A stretch of 64,000 bases of DNA from Gnetum montanum (lineage: Eukaryota; Streptophyta; Gnetopsida; Gnetales; Gnetaceae). Below, piece after piece: positions 35,431 to 45,535 of this stretch. Position 1 is the first letter of the stretch, and the number at the start of each line of letters is the position of its first letter. The translations under genes were made by a program, and so were the position numbers. The DNA lies in NCBI GenBank assembly GCA_015680685.1, contig MNCI01004940.1, positions 24,817-88,816 of the forward strand, written 5' to 3'. Under the pieces are notes generated by a model. The model did no database searches and was not told the DNA's origin. It worked only from the letters and a program-made list of their open reading frames with translations.

Positions 35431-36336
35431 TTGGCCCCTCTTTGTTGACACTTAGAGGAATCCACCCGAGAGGCGTCAACAAAGAAGTGCAAAAAAGCAT
35501 GAACAACAAAGCATCAAACATTAACTGTCAGCCCTTGGCCGAATGCCATCGCACCGTTTTCAAAAGTACATAGGATTGAGGGGATGTGGTTCAAGATGCA
35601 AGGGATTGTAACTAGAGGAATTTGAGAGTTGATCAAGGGTTATGATTGCTATCGGGATTATGGGAGAGGAGTGCTCTTATATGAATGAGCTGTATTTTGG
35701 TCCTTGTGCATAGCCGGTGTTTAGCAAACTTGGAGACAAGACATAAGAAGTGCGTTCTTTGGAGAAATGAGACTCTCATAGAGTGTTTACGAGGCCCGTT
35801 GTAAATAGCCAAAGCTACACAATGATGTGCAACATGGTCTCTTTGAGACACGAGTGTAACTTTTTTTTCAAGACAACTGCATTCTCGCCTAGGTCTTGTA
35901 TGAGAATGGCCAATAGTATTTTTATTTATGATGTCAACAGGGTCATGAAGACCTTTTCTGTGAATTTTTCTCTTTGACCTTTTTTTTATTTTTTTTCTTT
36001 TCTCAGTCTTTGTGAAAGAGCTTGCTTTTTGTATCGTGCTCGTGTTTAAGCACTTGCATTTTGCATCATGTGCTGTGTATCATGTTTTGTGTCACAACTG
36101 CTTAGAGAGTTACAATGTGCAACAATGTATCAAGAGTTTTGAGGTGAGTAGAATGTATCAAGGGGGTGTAATTGAATAGGCTAAGGGGAGCATGATGGGG
36201 AAATAGGGGATGCATCGGGAGTCAGAAATGTACTTATGAACGGATTGATTAAACCAGTCGTGTGTGTCAGGAAAAATGTGATACCTTGTCATCATGATGA
36301 AGTGCATCTATGCACGAATGCCTCAGAAGTATCATC
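35431..36336 (-). other. Element B polypurine tract and 3' noncoding region
   Basis: The sense-strand polypurine tract AACAAAGAGGGGCCAA is at 35431-35446, directly before the LTR. Next to it is a stretch with TTCCTC and GTCAACAAAGAAGTGC, shared with element C at 41611-41680. The rest is noncoding but recognisably the same as 41680-42449 in C (GTACATAGGATTG, TGTTTAGCA, CTTGGA, TGCGTTCTTTGG, AAATAGCCAAAGC). Conservation without an ORF suggests a functional RNA or 3' UTR role. Confidence 0.7.
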
Positions 36337-37117
36337 CTGCAAACACAACTCCAAGAAGACAAGAAAATCACAAATGAAATAATCAGCTAAACACTTTAAA
36401 TAAGGAGATGGAGTCACCATGTGTAAATTTCAAAGTAGACAAAATCCTGAACAGCATCAGTTTCATTAGGCCCCATGAGATGAATCATGCAACAAGTCTT
36501 TGTGGAACAGGCACAACCAACTGCAACAATAGATCTTTTCAAATTTTTCCTGGTCGTCGATAATGTCACCAGTTTATATTCTTAGCGGACTGTTGTGGAT
36601 TAGTTTCACGTCATAACCCCTTGGATGGTGCCAGTTTAGCATTGCGGCAGATGGTGCATTGCTAGTTTATAGTCATAGCAAACTGTGAAGAGGAAAACTA
36701 GTTTATAGTCTTAGTGGACTCTGGATGCTAGTTTCATGTCATGGAGGACGGACGTAGCATTTTAGTATCATATCAGACATGTCTCTATGGTATCAGTTTT
36801 AGGTCATGATCCAGGACTGTTCTGTGATATCAGTTTTAAGTCATGATCCAGGACTGTTCTATGGTATCAATTTTAAGTCATGATCCAAGACTATTCTGTG
36901 GTATCATTTTTAAGTCATGATGCTAGGACTATTTTGTGGTATCATTTTTAAGTCGTGATCTAGGAATTTTCTGTGGTATCAGTTTTAAGTCATGATCCAG
37001 GACTTTTCTGTGGTATTAGTTTTAAGTCATGATCTAGGACTATCTTGTGGTATCATTTTTAAGTCATGATCCAGGACTGTCTGTGCTAGTTTATAGTCAT
37101 AGCGAACTAATGCTTAC
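36337..37117 (-). other. Candidate 3' intron of element B, with hairpin block i
   Basis: On the - strand the donor GCAAG|GTAAGCATT is at 37117 and the acceptor TTGTGTTTGCAG|GATGATAC at 36337, after a TTTTCTTGTCTTCTTGG tract. Length 781 bases. Positions relative to the repeat block and the LTR match the candidate introns of A and C. Confidence 0.65.
36570..37110. repeat. Hairpin tandem repeat block i, element B
   Basis: About sixteen units. The first are TTAGCGGACT types; then come AGTTTTAAGTCATGATCCAG then GACT units of about 38 bases (36790-37080) joined by TGTTCTGTGGTATC. Stem AGTC/GACT with a longer loop (ATGATCCAG). The last unit is TAGTTTATAGTCATAGCGAA. Confidence 0.9.
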
Positions 37118-37269
37118 CTTGCTTGTGTAAAGTGTGATGCTACATGCATGGTCATGCTACATGCCTGCGAGATCCTGCAAAAAAAATCAACTAGGAAGAA
37201 AACAACATCAAGCAACACCTACCATACATAGAGTTAGAATGTATGAATGAAAGAAAAGCAATGCAGAAA

Positions 37270-38155
37270 ATGATAGTTTTAGGCCATTCCGGGCCATAAG
37301 CTAGTTTAAGGCATTTTCGGGCCATGAATTTTTGTAGTTTTATGTTTTTTTTATTGTCTTTCTTTGTTTTCTAGAGTATATGTATGCAAGTAAATGTAAC
37401 ATAAATTTTTAAAGTGTAAAGCAAGATGTAAGGTAGATACTTGGAAAAGAAAGGAACAACCATGCAAGAATCTAAATTGTAAGTTGTAACTTGTAAGCGA
37501 AAATTCAATGTAAGATGACGGGAGTTTGTAAATCTGTAATTTGTTGGCTCTAGTTTAAAGCCATTTCGGGCTTGGTACATCAGTTTAAAGTCTTGATGGA
37601 CTGTTGCATCTATTGTTAAAGAAAGGATTACCAGTTTTATGCCATAGTGGGCCAAAGGTAGTAACGCTTTCAAGAAGTTTTAAATGGAACTGGCCATTTC
37701 TAACCGTGGCTAGTTTAATGTCATTGTGGACGTTTGTTGGTAGTTTTAACGTCTTACCGGGCATGTCATAGTTTAACGTCATTTTGGACAATTCGTAGTT
37801 TAACGTCATTTCGGACAATTCGTAGTTTAACGTCATTTCAGACAATTCGTAGTTTAACATCATATTGGACAATTCGTAGTTTAACGTCATTTTAGACAAT
37901 TCGTAGTTTAACGTCATTTTGGACAATTCGTAGTTTAACGTCATTTCAAAAAATTCATAGTTTAATGTCATTTTAGACAATTCGTAGTTTAACGTCATTT
38001 CGGAAAATTCGTAGTTTAACTTCATTTCGGACAATTCGTAGTTTAACATCATTTCAGACAATTCGTAGTTTAACGTCATTTTGGATAATTTGTAGTTTAA
38101 CGTCATTTCAGATAATTTGTAGTTTAACGTCATTTCGAACAATTCGTATCATTCG
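37270..38155. repeat. Hairpin tandem repeat block iii (and ii), element B
   Basis: GGCC-type units at 37275-37330 and 37550-37660, then GTC-type units. From about 37765 to 38150 a regular 27-base unit AGTTTAACGTCATTTCGGAC followed by AATTCGT is repeated about 14 times. Stem GTC/GAC, loop ATTTCG. The order GGCC-type then GTC-type, with the joining words CCATTTCTAACCGTGGCTAG, is the same as in element C at 52290-52560 (CCATTTCTGATCGTGGCTAG). Confidence 0.92.
37585..38142 (-). CDS. Open frame across the 27-bp array (nine-residue protein repeat)
   Basis: Because the unit is 27 bases, one - strand frame stays open for 185 codons and encodes about fourteen copies of (E/K)MTLNYELS, then 60 residues without a recognised domain. 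In sense it follows the protease end, from which it is separated by one TGA at 38149-38151. It may be an accidental frame through a satellite. Against pure accident, about fourteen diverged units hold no stop. Whether it is translated is unknown. Confidence 0.3.
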   Translation of the reverse strand: MFEMTLNYKLSEMTLNYKLSKMTLNYELSEMMLNYELSEMKLNYEFSEMTLNYELSKMTLNYEFFEMTLNYELSKMTLNYELSKMTLNYELSNMMLNYELSEMTLNYELSEMTLNYELSKMTLNYDMPGKTLKLPTNVHNDIKLATVRNGQFHLKLLESVTTFGPLWHKTGNPFFNNRCNSPSRL

Positions 38156-39090
38156 TTCTGGTTGTTGAGTTGCCTCTTGATCCTTTGTAGCTTAACATGT
38201 GGGGATGGACATATGGGTATGATCTTATATTCACCTTCCTCTTCATTGGTGATATCAAAGGGTAGTTCTAACCAAGAAACATTAGCAAGAATGGCTCCTA
38301 TGTCTGTGTCTTCTTGTGTTTCTTCAGTGCTAGTTGGATTGTGAGTCAACGTTGGGTTCACGTTCTAATATATGTTCATGGTTTCTTGTTTAGGCTTAAC
38401 GAACTTAATTTCTGACCTACCTCAAGGTATGAGGAAGTGATCGATGGTGTTGTATCCCCATGTATGATGATCTCACCACCCTCGTAAGGTAGATGTATCT
38501 CCTGATGGATTGGTGAAGATACGACTTTAAGTTGAGCTAGCCAAGGACATACTAGGATTAGATTAAACCCTGGCATTTCATCAACCACTATGAATTCAGC
38601 TGATGTAGGGAATTGGTCTTTGGCTATGAAATCTAAGGTAACCATGCCTTTCACTCCCACATGGGAACCACTGAAGGATCTCAAGAAAGAGGTTGTTGTG
38701 AGTTGTACTTATTCAGTGAGTTCCAATTTTTCAATGATGGAAAAAGGTATTACATTTGTTGCTGCACCATCATCGACATGCACCCTACATACTCTGAAAT
38801 GATCAACCTGTATTGTTATGAACATAGGGACTATGGTGATTTCCCCTGTTTTCTCATCTAGCTTAATGTCCTTAATGTAGAACTCTAAGGGTGTGGTCTT
38901 CGATTCCTGAAGTTGTGGGGAGAATACTGCAAAAATGGATGGTTCATCTGCAGGAAGATCCTCACTCACAGGAATTGAAGTTAGCATCCGTACGAGAGCC
39001 TCTCGATGTACTAGTGAAGTCATTACTAGGTCATACAAACTTAAAGAAATATTCTTTTCTTTTAAGGCTTGTGTGACCTAGGTCAATGCA
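38149..39090 (-). pseudogene. Element B protease region
   Basis: The frame at 39038-38709 reads LVMTSLVHREALVRMLTSIP followed by VSEDLP, then VPMFITIQVDHFRVCRVHVD followed by DGAATNVIPFSII. The retropepsin-type active-site stretch HVDDGA is kept. It continues at 38684-38376 with MRSFSGSHVGVKGMVTLDFI, then FNLILVCPWLAQLKVVSSPI and HQEIHLPYEGGEIIIHG. It ends at 38361-38149 with WLELPFDITNEEEGEYKIIP. Frame changes separate the pieces. It closely matches element C. Confidence 0.88.
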
Positions 39091-39094
39091 TTTT

Positions 39095-40336
39095 CTAGGT
39101 CTTTACCATTTGGACATTTTTATCCATAGAGATTTGGTCAATTTGACCTAGCATTCGTATTTCTCGTGGAGGGGTTTTTACATTAGTAGCTGAGAATGCT
39201 GGGTTTGGGATATGACTTGTGACTTCATCTTTGTTTTGGTGACTTGTACTAGGCTCATTAATGGATGAACTCATGGGAACAGTGCTTAGCGGTGTAGGCT
39301 TTGGTAGTCCTAATTTGTGTCCATGGTTTTCTCTCTCCATGCACTCTCTTTTTTCTCTTTCTAAGAGCTTTCTTATTAGCCTATCGGCAAGACGTTCTCG
39401 CAAAGGTTGTCGAGAAGTGGAGGTGGGTTGCATGCCAGGGTGTTTTGGCACCTGGACCACAAACGGAATGGGTTGATTTTCAGATGGTATGTTTGTTGTG
39501 GTGGGAACTAAAGGAGGTATGTGGATGATGAATGGTTTTGATGGTGTGGGGGATGTGCGCAAGGTAAAAGGGGTTTGAGGATATATTGAGGTAGATGTGT
39601 TTTCTAAATGTCTACGAATCATAAAAGGCTTTTGAGGAACGTGTTGTCCATCTTTCACATGGACAGTATTAATCACATATGGGCATCGTTGGTTTTGGTA
39701 TTGAGAGGATCCTTGTAGACCCCCATAGATTGATTTTGAGGCCTTATCGGGTTTGTCTCATTGAACACTACTTCACCCCCATCTATCATGAGTTGTATGT
39801 CTTGTTTCAGTGCAAAGTAGTAATCAGTCCCATGACCACACCGTTGGTGATATTCACAAAACCTATCCAACCTAAAGCCTTTTGGAATGGGAGGTTCGTT
39901 GGCTGTTGCTAAAGCTGGATTTTTGGCTAATTCACAAAAGCAATCATGTCTTTGCGAGGCCTTAGGAGACATTTGTTTGTGTTGAATTAGCCCAACCTTT
40001 AGAAGTTGATCAAGTGGTTGTGAAGGCTTCATGGGCAACGGTGTGTATTGATCAGGGTCTTTCCTTTCGAAGATACAGGCATGACCTGTGTTGTTGTTTC
40101 TTTTTGAGGAATTTTCAGGTGTATGAGTGGGTGTGGTTCTTTCATAGTTGTTTGGGAATGCGGGTTGTTTTCCTTTAGCCACTACTGCTATTGTTGTTTT
40201 GGATTTATCTTTCCTCGTGTATTGGCTCCTAAAGGTTGAGTAGGTTGGGTCATTACTTGTTTGTGTCGCTTCTTCTATGTCTTTGATCTGTATGAATGCT
40301 TGGCTCAATGTGCGAGCTTTCAGGTAGTAAAGTTTG
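39095..40336 (-). pseudogene. Element B gag, C-terminal half (right after element C insertion)
   Basis: Sense reading enters at the element C border with YYLKARTLSQAFIQIKDIEE, then a basic/threonine linker, then ERKDPDQYTPLPMKPSQPLD. The zinc-knuckle-like block follows: FRLDRFCEYHQRCGHGTDYY followed by FALKQDIQLMIDGGE, with C..H...GH pattern residues (the second cysteine is Y). After a one-base frame change near 39680-39700 it goes on as INTVHVKDGQ with proline-rich repeats of the form PF(M/I)I(R/H)(R/I)PP, then RERLADRLIRKLLEREKREC. The N-terminal half is at 58591-60112. A longer open frame upstream to 40404 is LTR sequence of element C, not gag. Confidence 0.88.
40332..40336. repeat. Left target duplication of element C (GTTTG)
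   Basis: GTTTG precedes TGTACGGTCC, the left border of element C. The right copy at 58591-58595 is GTTTT. One of five bases differs. Comparison with the uninterrupted gag of element C at about 55115-55145 shows that a single copy of this word existed before insertion. Confidence 0.8.
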
Positions 40337-41610
40337 TGTACGGTCCGAAATTGTCGGTCTCTGGCTGGAAGGAAACAAAAACTAGAAGATCTTCGGACAC
40401 GCATAGAAGATCCTACCTTTTCTTGAGGGCAAGCTGGAATTAACGGAGGCAGAGTACCTTAAATGGTCTACACGTGGATCAGGCAAGGATTTCCCCAAAC
40501 GTACACTGAGGTGCTATATGCCGGGTTATATGTAAACAACGTAACTGATGTAAAACGAGGCATAAACGGCGTAACTGATGTAAACGAAGCGTAAACGTAC
40601 CTGAGCGTAAATAGCAAACATGCAACAATAAATGGAAAACTGTAACAGATTTTAGGAAGAAAATGCAACAATATTATTGCAAAGTGAGAGTTACAATGCA
40701 CTGTTCTAACATAGTTGTGGCTTTGACACAAGGCGGACGAATAGCCCCAGTGGATGCAGGGATGACTGTGTGCTGGTTCAAACTACAGGCACAGCGTAGA
40801 GGCTGTATGTTCAGCGTATAGGATTGAGGTCCAGCGTACTGGGTTCTCTGCTTTAGTTCTTAGCATCTCTGTTTTTCTCTCTGGTTTGCTCCAAATTGCC
40901 AACCCCGATCTAATGAAAAATTGGGGTTTTTATACAAGTTTAGACATTAGACTCAGGTTGGGTGACACGTGGCACGTTAACTAGGTGCGAAAGAATAAAA
41001 TTTTACAAGTATACAACATGCTGCATCTATTGAATGTATACGCTGGGTGTATACGCTGTATCTGGTGGACGTAGACTCTGGGCATATACGCTGGGCGTAT
41101 AAGCTGATGGTTGCTTTGTTTGTGTGAATTGCTGCTTTGTACCAAATCTTGTTCTGCAGTGCTATTTCCATGCCGTCTTCAGGGATTGCATGCCGGGTGT
41201 ATACATCAGTCGTACCTGCTGAGTGTACATGTGAGGAGTGTACGCTGGATGTCTACGCTGGGCGTATACGCTGTGGATGTATATGCTGGGGATGTGAACT
41301 TGGGTGTATACGCTGGGCGTATACGCTGAGAATGTAAACTTGAGCGTATACGCTGGGCGTATACGCTGGGCGTATACGCTGAGAATGTATACTTAGTGAA
41401 AACTAAGTATCTTGATCTCTGGAGTTGCCATGTCTCATAGTAGATGTTGTCGTGGTCATCTGTGGGTCCCAAGAACCTTCTTCTTTTTGAGTTCGACTCC
41501 ACTTGAAGCTATCTGTGGGGCTCTCAAGCTTTTAGCCATGCTGAGGAACATCATGACTTAGCTCGATTCTTGTTGGAGAAGTACTAACCTCAAAATTTTG
41601 TGGTGTTTCA
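40337..41610 (-). repeat. Element C 3' LTR
   Basis: 1274 bases, TGTACGGTCC to GTGGTGTTTCA. It aligns with 57268-58590 in order. TATA-like sequence in sense TTGTATAAAAACCCC is at 40924-40938. Upstream of it (41030-41395) is an array of GCGTATACGC palindromes. By eye, well over one base in ten differs from the right LTR in the first 150 bases, pointing to an old insertion. Confidence 0.93.
41030..41395. promoter_or_regulatory. GCGTATACGC palindrome array in element C LTR (left)
   Basis: GCGTATACGCTG and close variants (GTGTATACGC, GCATATACGC) recur about a dozen times. In places three lie head to tail (CTGGGCGTATACGCTGGGCG, 41344-41375), separated by GAGAATGTAAACTTGA. AGCGTATACGCT is a perfect 12-base palindrome. 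The array lies in U3, about 100-460 bases upstream of the TATA box. The same motif is in the leader and before the antisense gene. Confidence 0.8.
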
Positions 41611-42449
41611 TTGGCCCCTCTTTGTTGATGCTTGGAGGAATCGACCTGAGAAGCGTCGACAAAGAAGTGCAAAACACCACAAGCAGCTTGGTAGGAACGT
41701 TGTCCATTAGCACCTTGGCTAGACACCATCGTTCCATGTTCAGTAGTACCTAGGATTGGGGGAAGTAAAATTTGTAGCTGGATAGGGACATGGGGATTGT
41801 GGGGATTGAAAACTGACCAAGGGATTGTGCATGGTAAAGGAGATGCTCTGGTGTGTATCATGTTGATCCTTGTCAACAGCTAATGTTTAGCAGACTTGGA
41901 ATCAAAATATGAGATCTGCGTCCTTTGGCGGAACAAGACTCTTGGTCAATGTCCAAGAGGACTTGTCGGCAAAACCAAAGCCATGTAGTGATGCGTTGCA
42001 TTCTTTGGGGAAACAAGGCCCTTGTTTAGTATTTTAGGGAGGACCTGTTGGCAAAGAGCCAAAGCCATGCAATGGGATGTTTCTTGATTGTTTTAAACAT
42101 GAGCGTTTACTTTTGAGGCAACTACCGTCCCATCTTGTGTTTTATGTGGGAAGGGATGACATTTTTTTTTTGGCTTTTTTGTGTTCTTCTACTTATGCTC
42201 AAATGCTATGTTGTGGGTTGCAGCCGCTTAGGAGTGGCATGATATGCAACGGTATGTTCGATGTTTCAGACTATATCGGATGTGTTCGGGATGTAACCAA
42301 GTATAAGGTGTTGGGGGATAGGTGGGATATGAAACAGGGGATGTACTAGTGAATGGCTTGATTAGTCTTGTCATGTGCGCTGTGAACAACGTCTCACCTT
42401 GCTGCTTATGACGAAGTGCATTCTTGTGAAAACACCTCTGAGTGTCATC
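41611..42449 (-). other. Element C polypurine tract and 3' noncoding region
   Basis: Sense AACAAAGAGGGGCCAA at 41611-41626 is the polypurine tract that would prime second-strand synthesis. It is followed (sense upstream) by about 820 noncoding bases that match element B at 35447-36336. A - strand frame at 42461-42228 has no recognised domain. Confidence 0.75.
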
Positions 42450-43114
42450 CTGCAAACACAACTCTAAGAAGACAAGAAAACAATGAGTGTGTAAGCAAGC
42501 TTAGACTTAAACAACTACTAATGAAACAAAGGCACTGGATGAGATTTCAAGCATCGTATATGAATAGCAGCGATGGTGTTAGGATCGGCCGATTGGCGAG
42601 TGATGCAACGGTTCTGATGAAGTTTGAATACAACCACAAATTGAAGAATCAGAGATAAAATTGCCAGTTTATAGTCTTAGCGGACTATCATGGGTTAGTT
42701 TTATGTCATAACCCGTTGGACATTGCTCGTTTAGCATCATGGTGGATGGTACATTGCCAGTTTCTAGTCTTGGCAGACCGTGAAGAGGCAAACTAGTTTA
42801 TAGTCTTAGCGGACTCTGGCAAGTGGGACTGTGGCAGTTTACTATCATACCGACGGGTGCTAGTTTATTATCATTTCAGACGCTATGTGGTATCATTTTA
42901 TCATCATATGCCAGGATGATCTGTGGTATCAGTTTATAGTCATGATGCCAAGACTGTTCTATGGTATCAGTTTACCATCATGATTTCAGGACGAGCTGTG
43001 GTATCAGTTTATAGTCGTGATGCCAGGACTCTTCTATGGTATCAGTTTACCGTCATGATTCTAGGACGAGCTGTGGTATCAGTTTATAGTCGTGATGCCA
43101 AGACTCACACGTAC
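42450..43114 (-). other. Candidate 3' intron of element C, with hairpin block i
   Basis: The integrase frame ends LFLKPFHILVQA then TAG at 43117-43115, and the donor GTACGTG begins at the very next base (43114). The acceptor TTGTGTTTGCAG|GATGACAC is at 42450 after a TTTTCTTGTCTTCTTAG tract. Length 665 bases. All three elements agree. A donor touching the stop codon would leave the mRNA's stop close to the exon junction. Confidence 0.7.
42661..43100. repeat. Hairpin tandem repeat block i, element C
   Basis: About twelve units: AGTTTATAGTCTTAGCGGAC then T (stem AGTC/GACT, loop TTAGCG), GTTTAGCATCATGGTGGATG (stem CATC/GATG, loop ATGGTG), and toward the integrase a 38-base type with TGTGGTATCAGTTTATAGTC and GATGCCAGGACT. 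It lies entirely inside the candidate intron. Confidence 0.92.
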
Positions 43115-44400
43115 CTAAGCCTGTACTAAAATGTGGAACGGTTTCAAGAACAAGTGATTGGTCAAATTTGCAAGCTCATGCCCTTCCATATCAGCTAACT
43201 TGAATGCTTCGTTGTCGTATGCTTTGGTGACCAAGTAGGGCCCTTCCCAGTTGGCTGAGAATTTATCCGAGTGTTCCCGAACGGCCTTAAGTACAAGGTC
43301 ACCTTCTTTGATGGGGCACTTATGAATGTTGTGTTGATGGCATTGCCGTTGTTGTTTTTGGTACCATTGAATCTGATCGAGTGCACGTATGCATTCCTCC
43401 TCCACCGAATCCAAGTCAATGATGCGTAGGTCATTGTTTTGTCCTTCGTCGTGGAGTCCAAAAAGTGTGATCCATAAAGACGGCACCTGTAATTCCAAGG
43501 GTAAAATAGCTTCTGAACCATAAACAAGACTATATGGCATTTTACCTGTTGACCTTTGATGCGTAGTACGATATGCCCACAATGCGTATAGCAACTGTTT
43601 GTGCCATCTTCTCTTGCTTTGGGTAAGCATCCTTTTAAGTATAGTAATGATAGTTTTTTTGGTGGCCTCTGCTTGCCCATTTCTCTAAGGGTAGTAAGGG
43701 GATGAAAATGAGTTTTTGATCCCCAGACTTTCACAGAAAGTTTTGGTTTCGGCACTGCTAAATTGTGGCCCGTTATCAGTGATGATGGTCATGGGGATGC
43801 CAAAACGGGTTACAATGTTTTCAAGGATAAAGTTCCATACATGTTTAGATGTGGTTTTTCGAAGGGGAACAGCTTCTACCCACTTCGTGAAATATTCTGT
43901 TGTGGTTATGATGAAACTATGCCCTGCAGAAGATGAGAGTGTTATTGGTCCGATAAGGTCCAACCCCCACTTTTGAAAGGACCACGTGATTTGCGCCGTA
44001 TGCAACTCATTTGGTGGGACATGGATCAGATTACTATGTTTTTGATAGGTATTGCATGTTTTAGCCTTGGAGAGATAATCATACTCCATGTGTTGCCAAT
44101 AATAGCCTAAGCGTCTTATCTTTGTTGCCATTGCTTTTGGTGCTATATGTCCTCTGCATAGTCCGTCATGTACTTGCTCAACGATGGTTTGGGCATCAGT
44201 GCTACTAACGCATGTTAGCAATATGCCTTCGTAGGATCGATGACACAAGGTGTCCCCTACCAGTGCATATTGCTTAGAACGTTTTTGTACCACGTCTTTT
44301 TGTGCATTCGTTAAGTGTTGCGGTGTTTCACCATGTAGAAGGTACTCCTTTATGTTGTCATACCATTCTATCGCGTGTGTTGTACTAACAGATGCAATTG
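43115..44400 (-). pseudogene. Element C integrase
   Basis: The zinc-finger part reads VEQVHDGLCRGHIAPKAMAT followed by KIRRLGYYWQHM, then KAKTCNTYQKH, where the second cysteine of the HHCC finger is Y. The DDE core reads WGLDLIGPITLSSSAGHSFI, then EYFTKWVEAVPLRKTTSKHV, then IPMTIITDNGPQFSSAETKT. The first two acidic residues are intact, and the glutamate follows in NGQAEATKK after a TAG at 43685-43687 that replaces a codon in the YYPQ(G)NGQ block. The C-terminal part reads PYSLVYGSEAILPLELQVPS, then IKEGDLVLKAVREHSDKFSA followed by NWEGPYLVTKAYDNEAFKLA. It ends TAG at 43115. It would insert the DNA copy into the genome. Confidence 0.92.
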
Positions 44401-45085
44401 GCAATGTATCAAGCGTATCGGTGATGGGTTTCGCACAGTTGATTATGGAGCTTGGCAATGTGTGGAACATGTCAAGGGATATGTTTAACGCTAATGTGGC
44501 CAGTGCGTCTGTGATGGTATTGTCATTTCTGGAGACATGTTGCACGTCCATGTTTTCGAATCGTTTCATTAAATGTTTGGCTAAGTCACAGTATGGTTGT
44601 AAATGTTGTGCTTTGCATGTATAAATGTCTGTGACTTGGTTTAAAACTAGTTGTGAGTCTCCCTTGACCACAAGTCATGTGATGTCTGAAGCTAGTACTG
44701 CTATGAGACCTCTAAGGAGACCTTCATACTCTGCTATGTTGTTGGTACAACGAAAGTTGAAACGATAAGCAAAGGGTCTGATCTCCCTGGAGGGATAGGT
44801 GATGACGGTAGCAGCACTTCCCCCTCGAGAGGTGGATGCTCCATCAAAGTTTAAAATGGCATCGTAGTCATTGGGTACTATGTCTATTGCACTTATATTT
44901 TCATCCGGGAATTCTAGCTCTATTGTTGCTTGATCGTGCGTTGGTGACGTGGTCATTTGGTTTGCTATGGCTTGACCCTTAACTGATGATTGCACTATGT
45001 ACTGTAGGTCAAACTCAGCTATCATGGCTTTCCAACAGGCTATTCGACATGACTCGTAAATATTTCTAGTGATGGCTCTGAGCAC
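44401..45085 (-). pseudogene. Element C second (plant-type) RNase H
   Basis: The frame reads WKAMIAEFDLQYIVQSSVKG followed by QAIANQMT, the linker usual before this domain. Then come ILNFDGASTSRGGSAATVIT, FRCTNNIAEYEGLLRGLIAV, a stop at 44675, then VKGDSQLVLNQVTDIYTCKA and VQHVSRNDNTITDALATLAL. The four acidic catalytic positions (D of FDGA, E of AEYEGL, D of GDSQL, D of TDALA) are all present. Such an additional RNase H marks Tat-lineage gypsy elements. One stop in 200 codons is its only clear break. Confidence 0.9.
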
Positions 45086-45130
45086 ATTATCCTTGCAGAT
45101 TATGTTAACTTGATTATGGAAGAGGTAATG

Positions 45131-45535
45131 TCACCATTTCTTTAGAGAAAAGACTAGGGCTAAACATGATCTCTCCACCTCGTTATATTTCTTCTCATGG
45201 CCTACTAATGCATGGCTTAAGTAGTGGACAGGGACCTCGGTTCCATCATCTTTTTTCGGGCAAAGCATGGACGCGATTGACGAATCCGAAGTGGCAAGGT
45301 AGATATAAAACGATTTATCATTTTGAGGTGGATAAACCATGGGTAGTTGAACAAGTGCTGCTTTAATATTATCAAATGCTTCCTGGCACTATGGAGTTCA
45401 TTCAAACTGAACGTTCTTGCGTAGCAAGTGGTTCATAGGTTTCAACTTATCTTTTAGTTTTTCTATGAAACTTCTGATGAACTATAATCTACCTTATAGA
45501 CCTCGAAGTTCGGTAAGGTTGCAAGGTGTTTTAAG
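45131..45535 (-). pseudogene. Element C RT connection and first RNase H
   Basis: Just after the RT the reading frame changes near 45530. The new frame reads TELRGL and FIRSFIEKLKDKLKPMNHLL, then QEAFDNIKAALVQLPMVYPP. The RNase H part follows: KSFYIYLATSDSSIASMLCP then VPVHYLSHALVGHEKKYNEV followed by ERSCLALVFSLKKW. The block D..IAAVL is S..IASML here, so the first catalytic aspartate is not obvious (TSDSSIAS), as is common in the reduced first RNase H of Tat elements. Several stops lie near 45390-45500. Confidence 0.8.

Noticed and set aside
37735-38155. Regular 27-base repeat resembling a CRISPR array
   Set aside because: No unique spacers: whole units are near-identical head to tail, and the surroundings are a plant retrotransposon.
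40337-40404. N-terminal extension of the B gag frame to an ATG at 40404
   Set aside because: These codons are LTR sequence of element C read through the insertion border, not gag.
43716-43976. + strand frames opposite integrase and RT (also 44250-44624, 45542-45742, 46361-46594)
   Set aside because: They mirror strongly coding - strand pol; no independent family match or splice structure.
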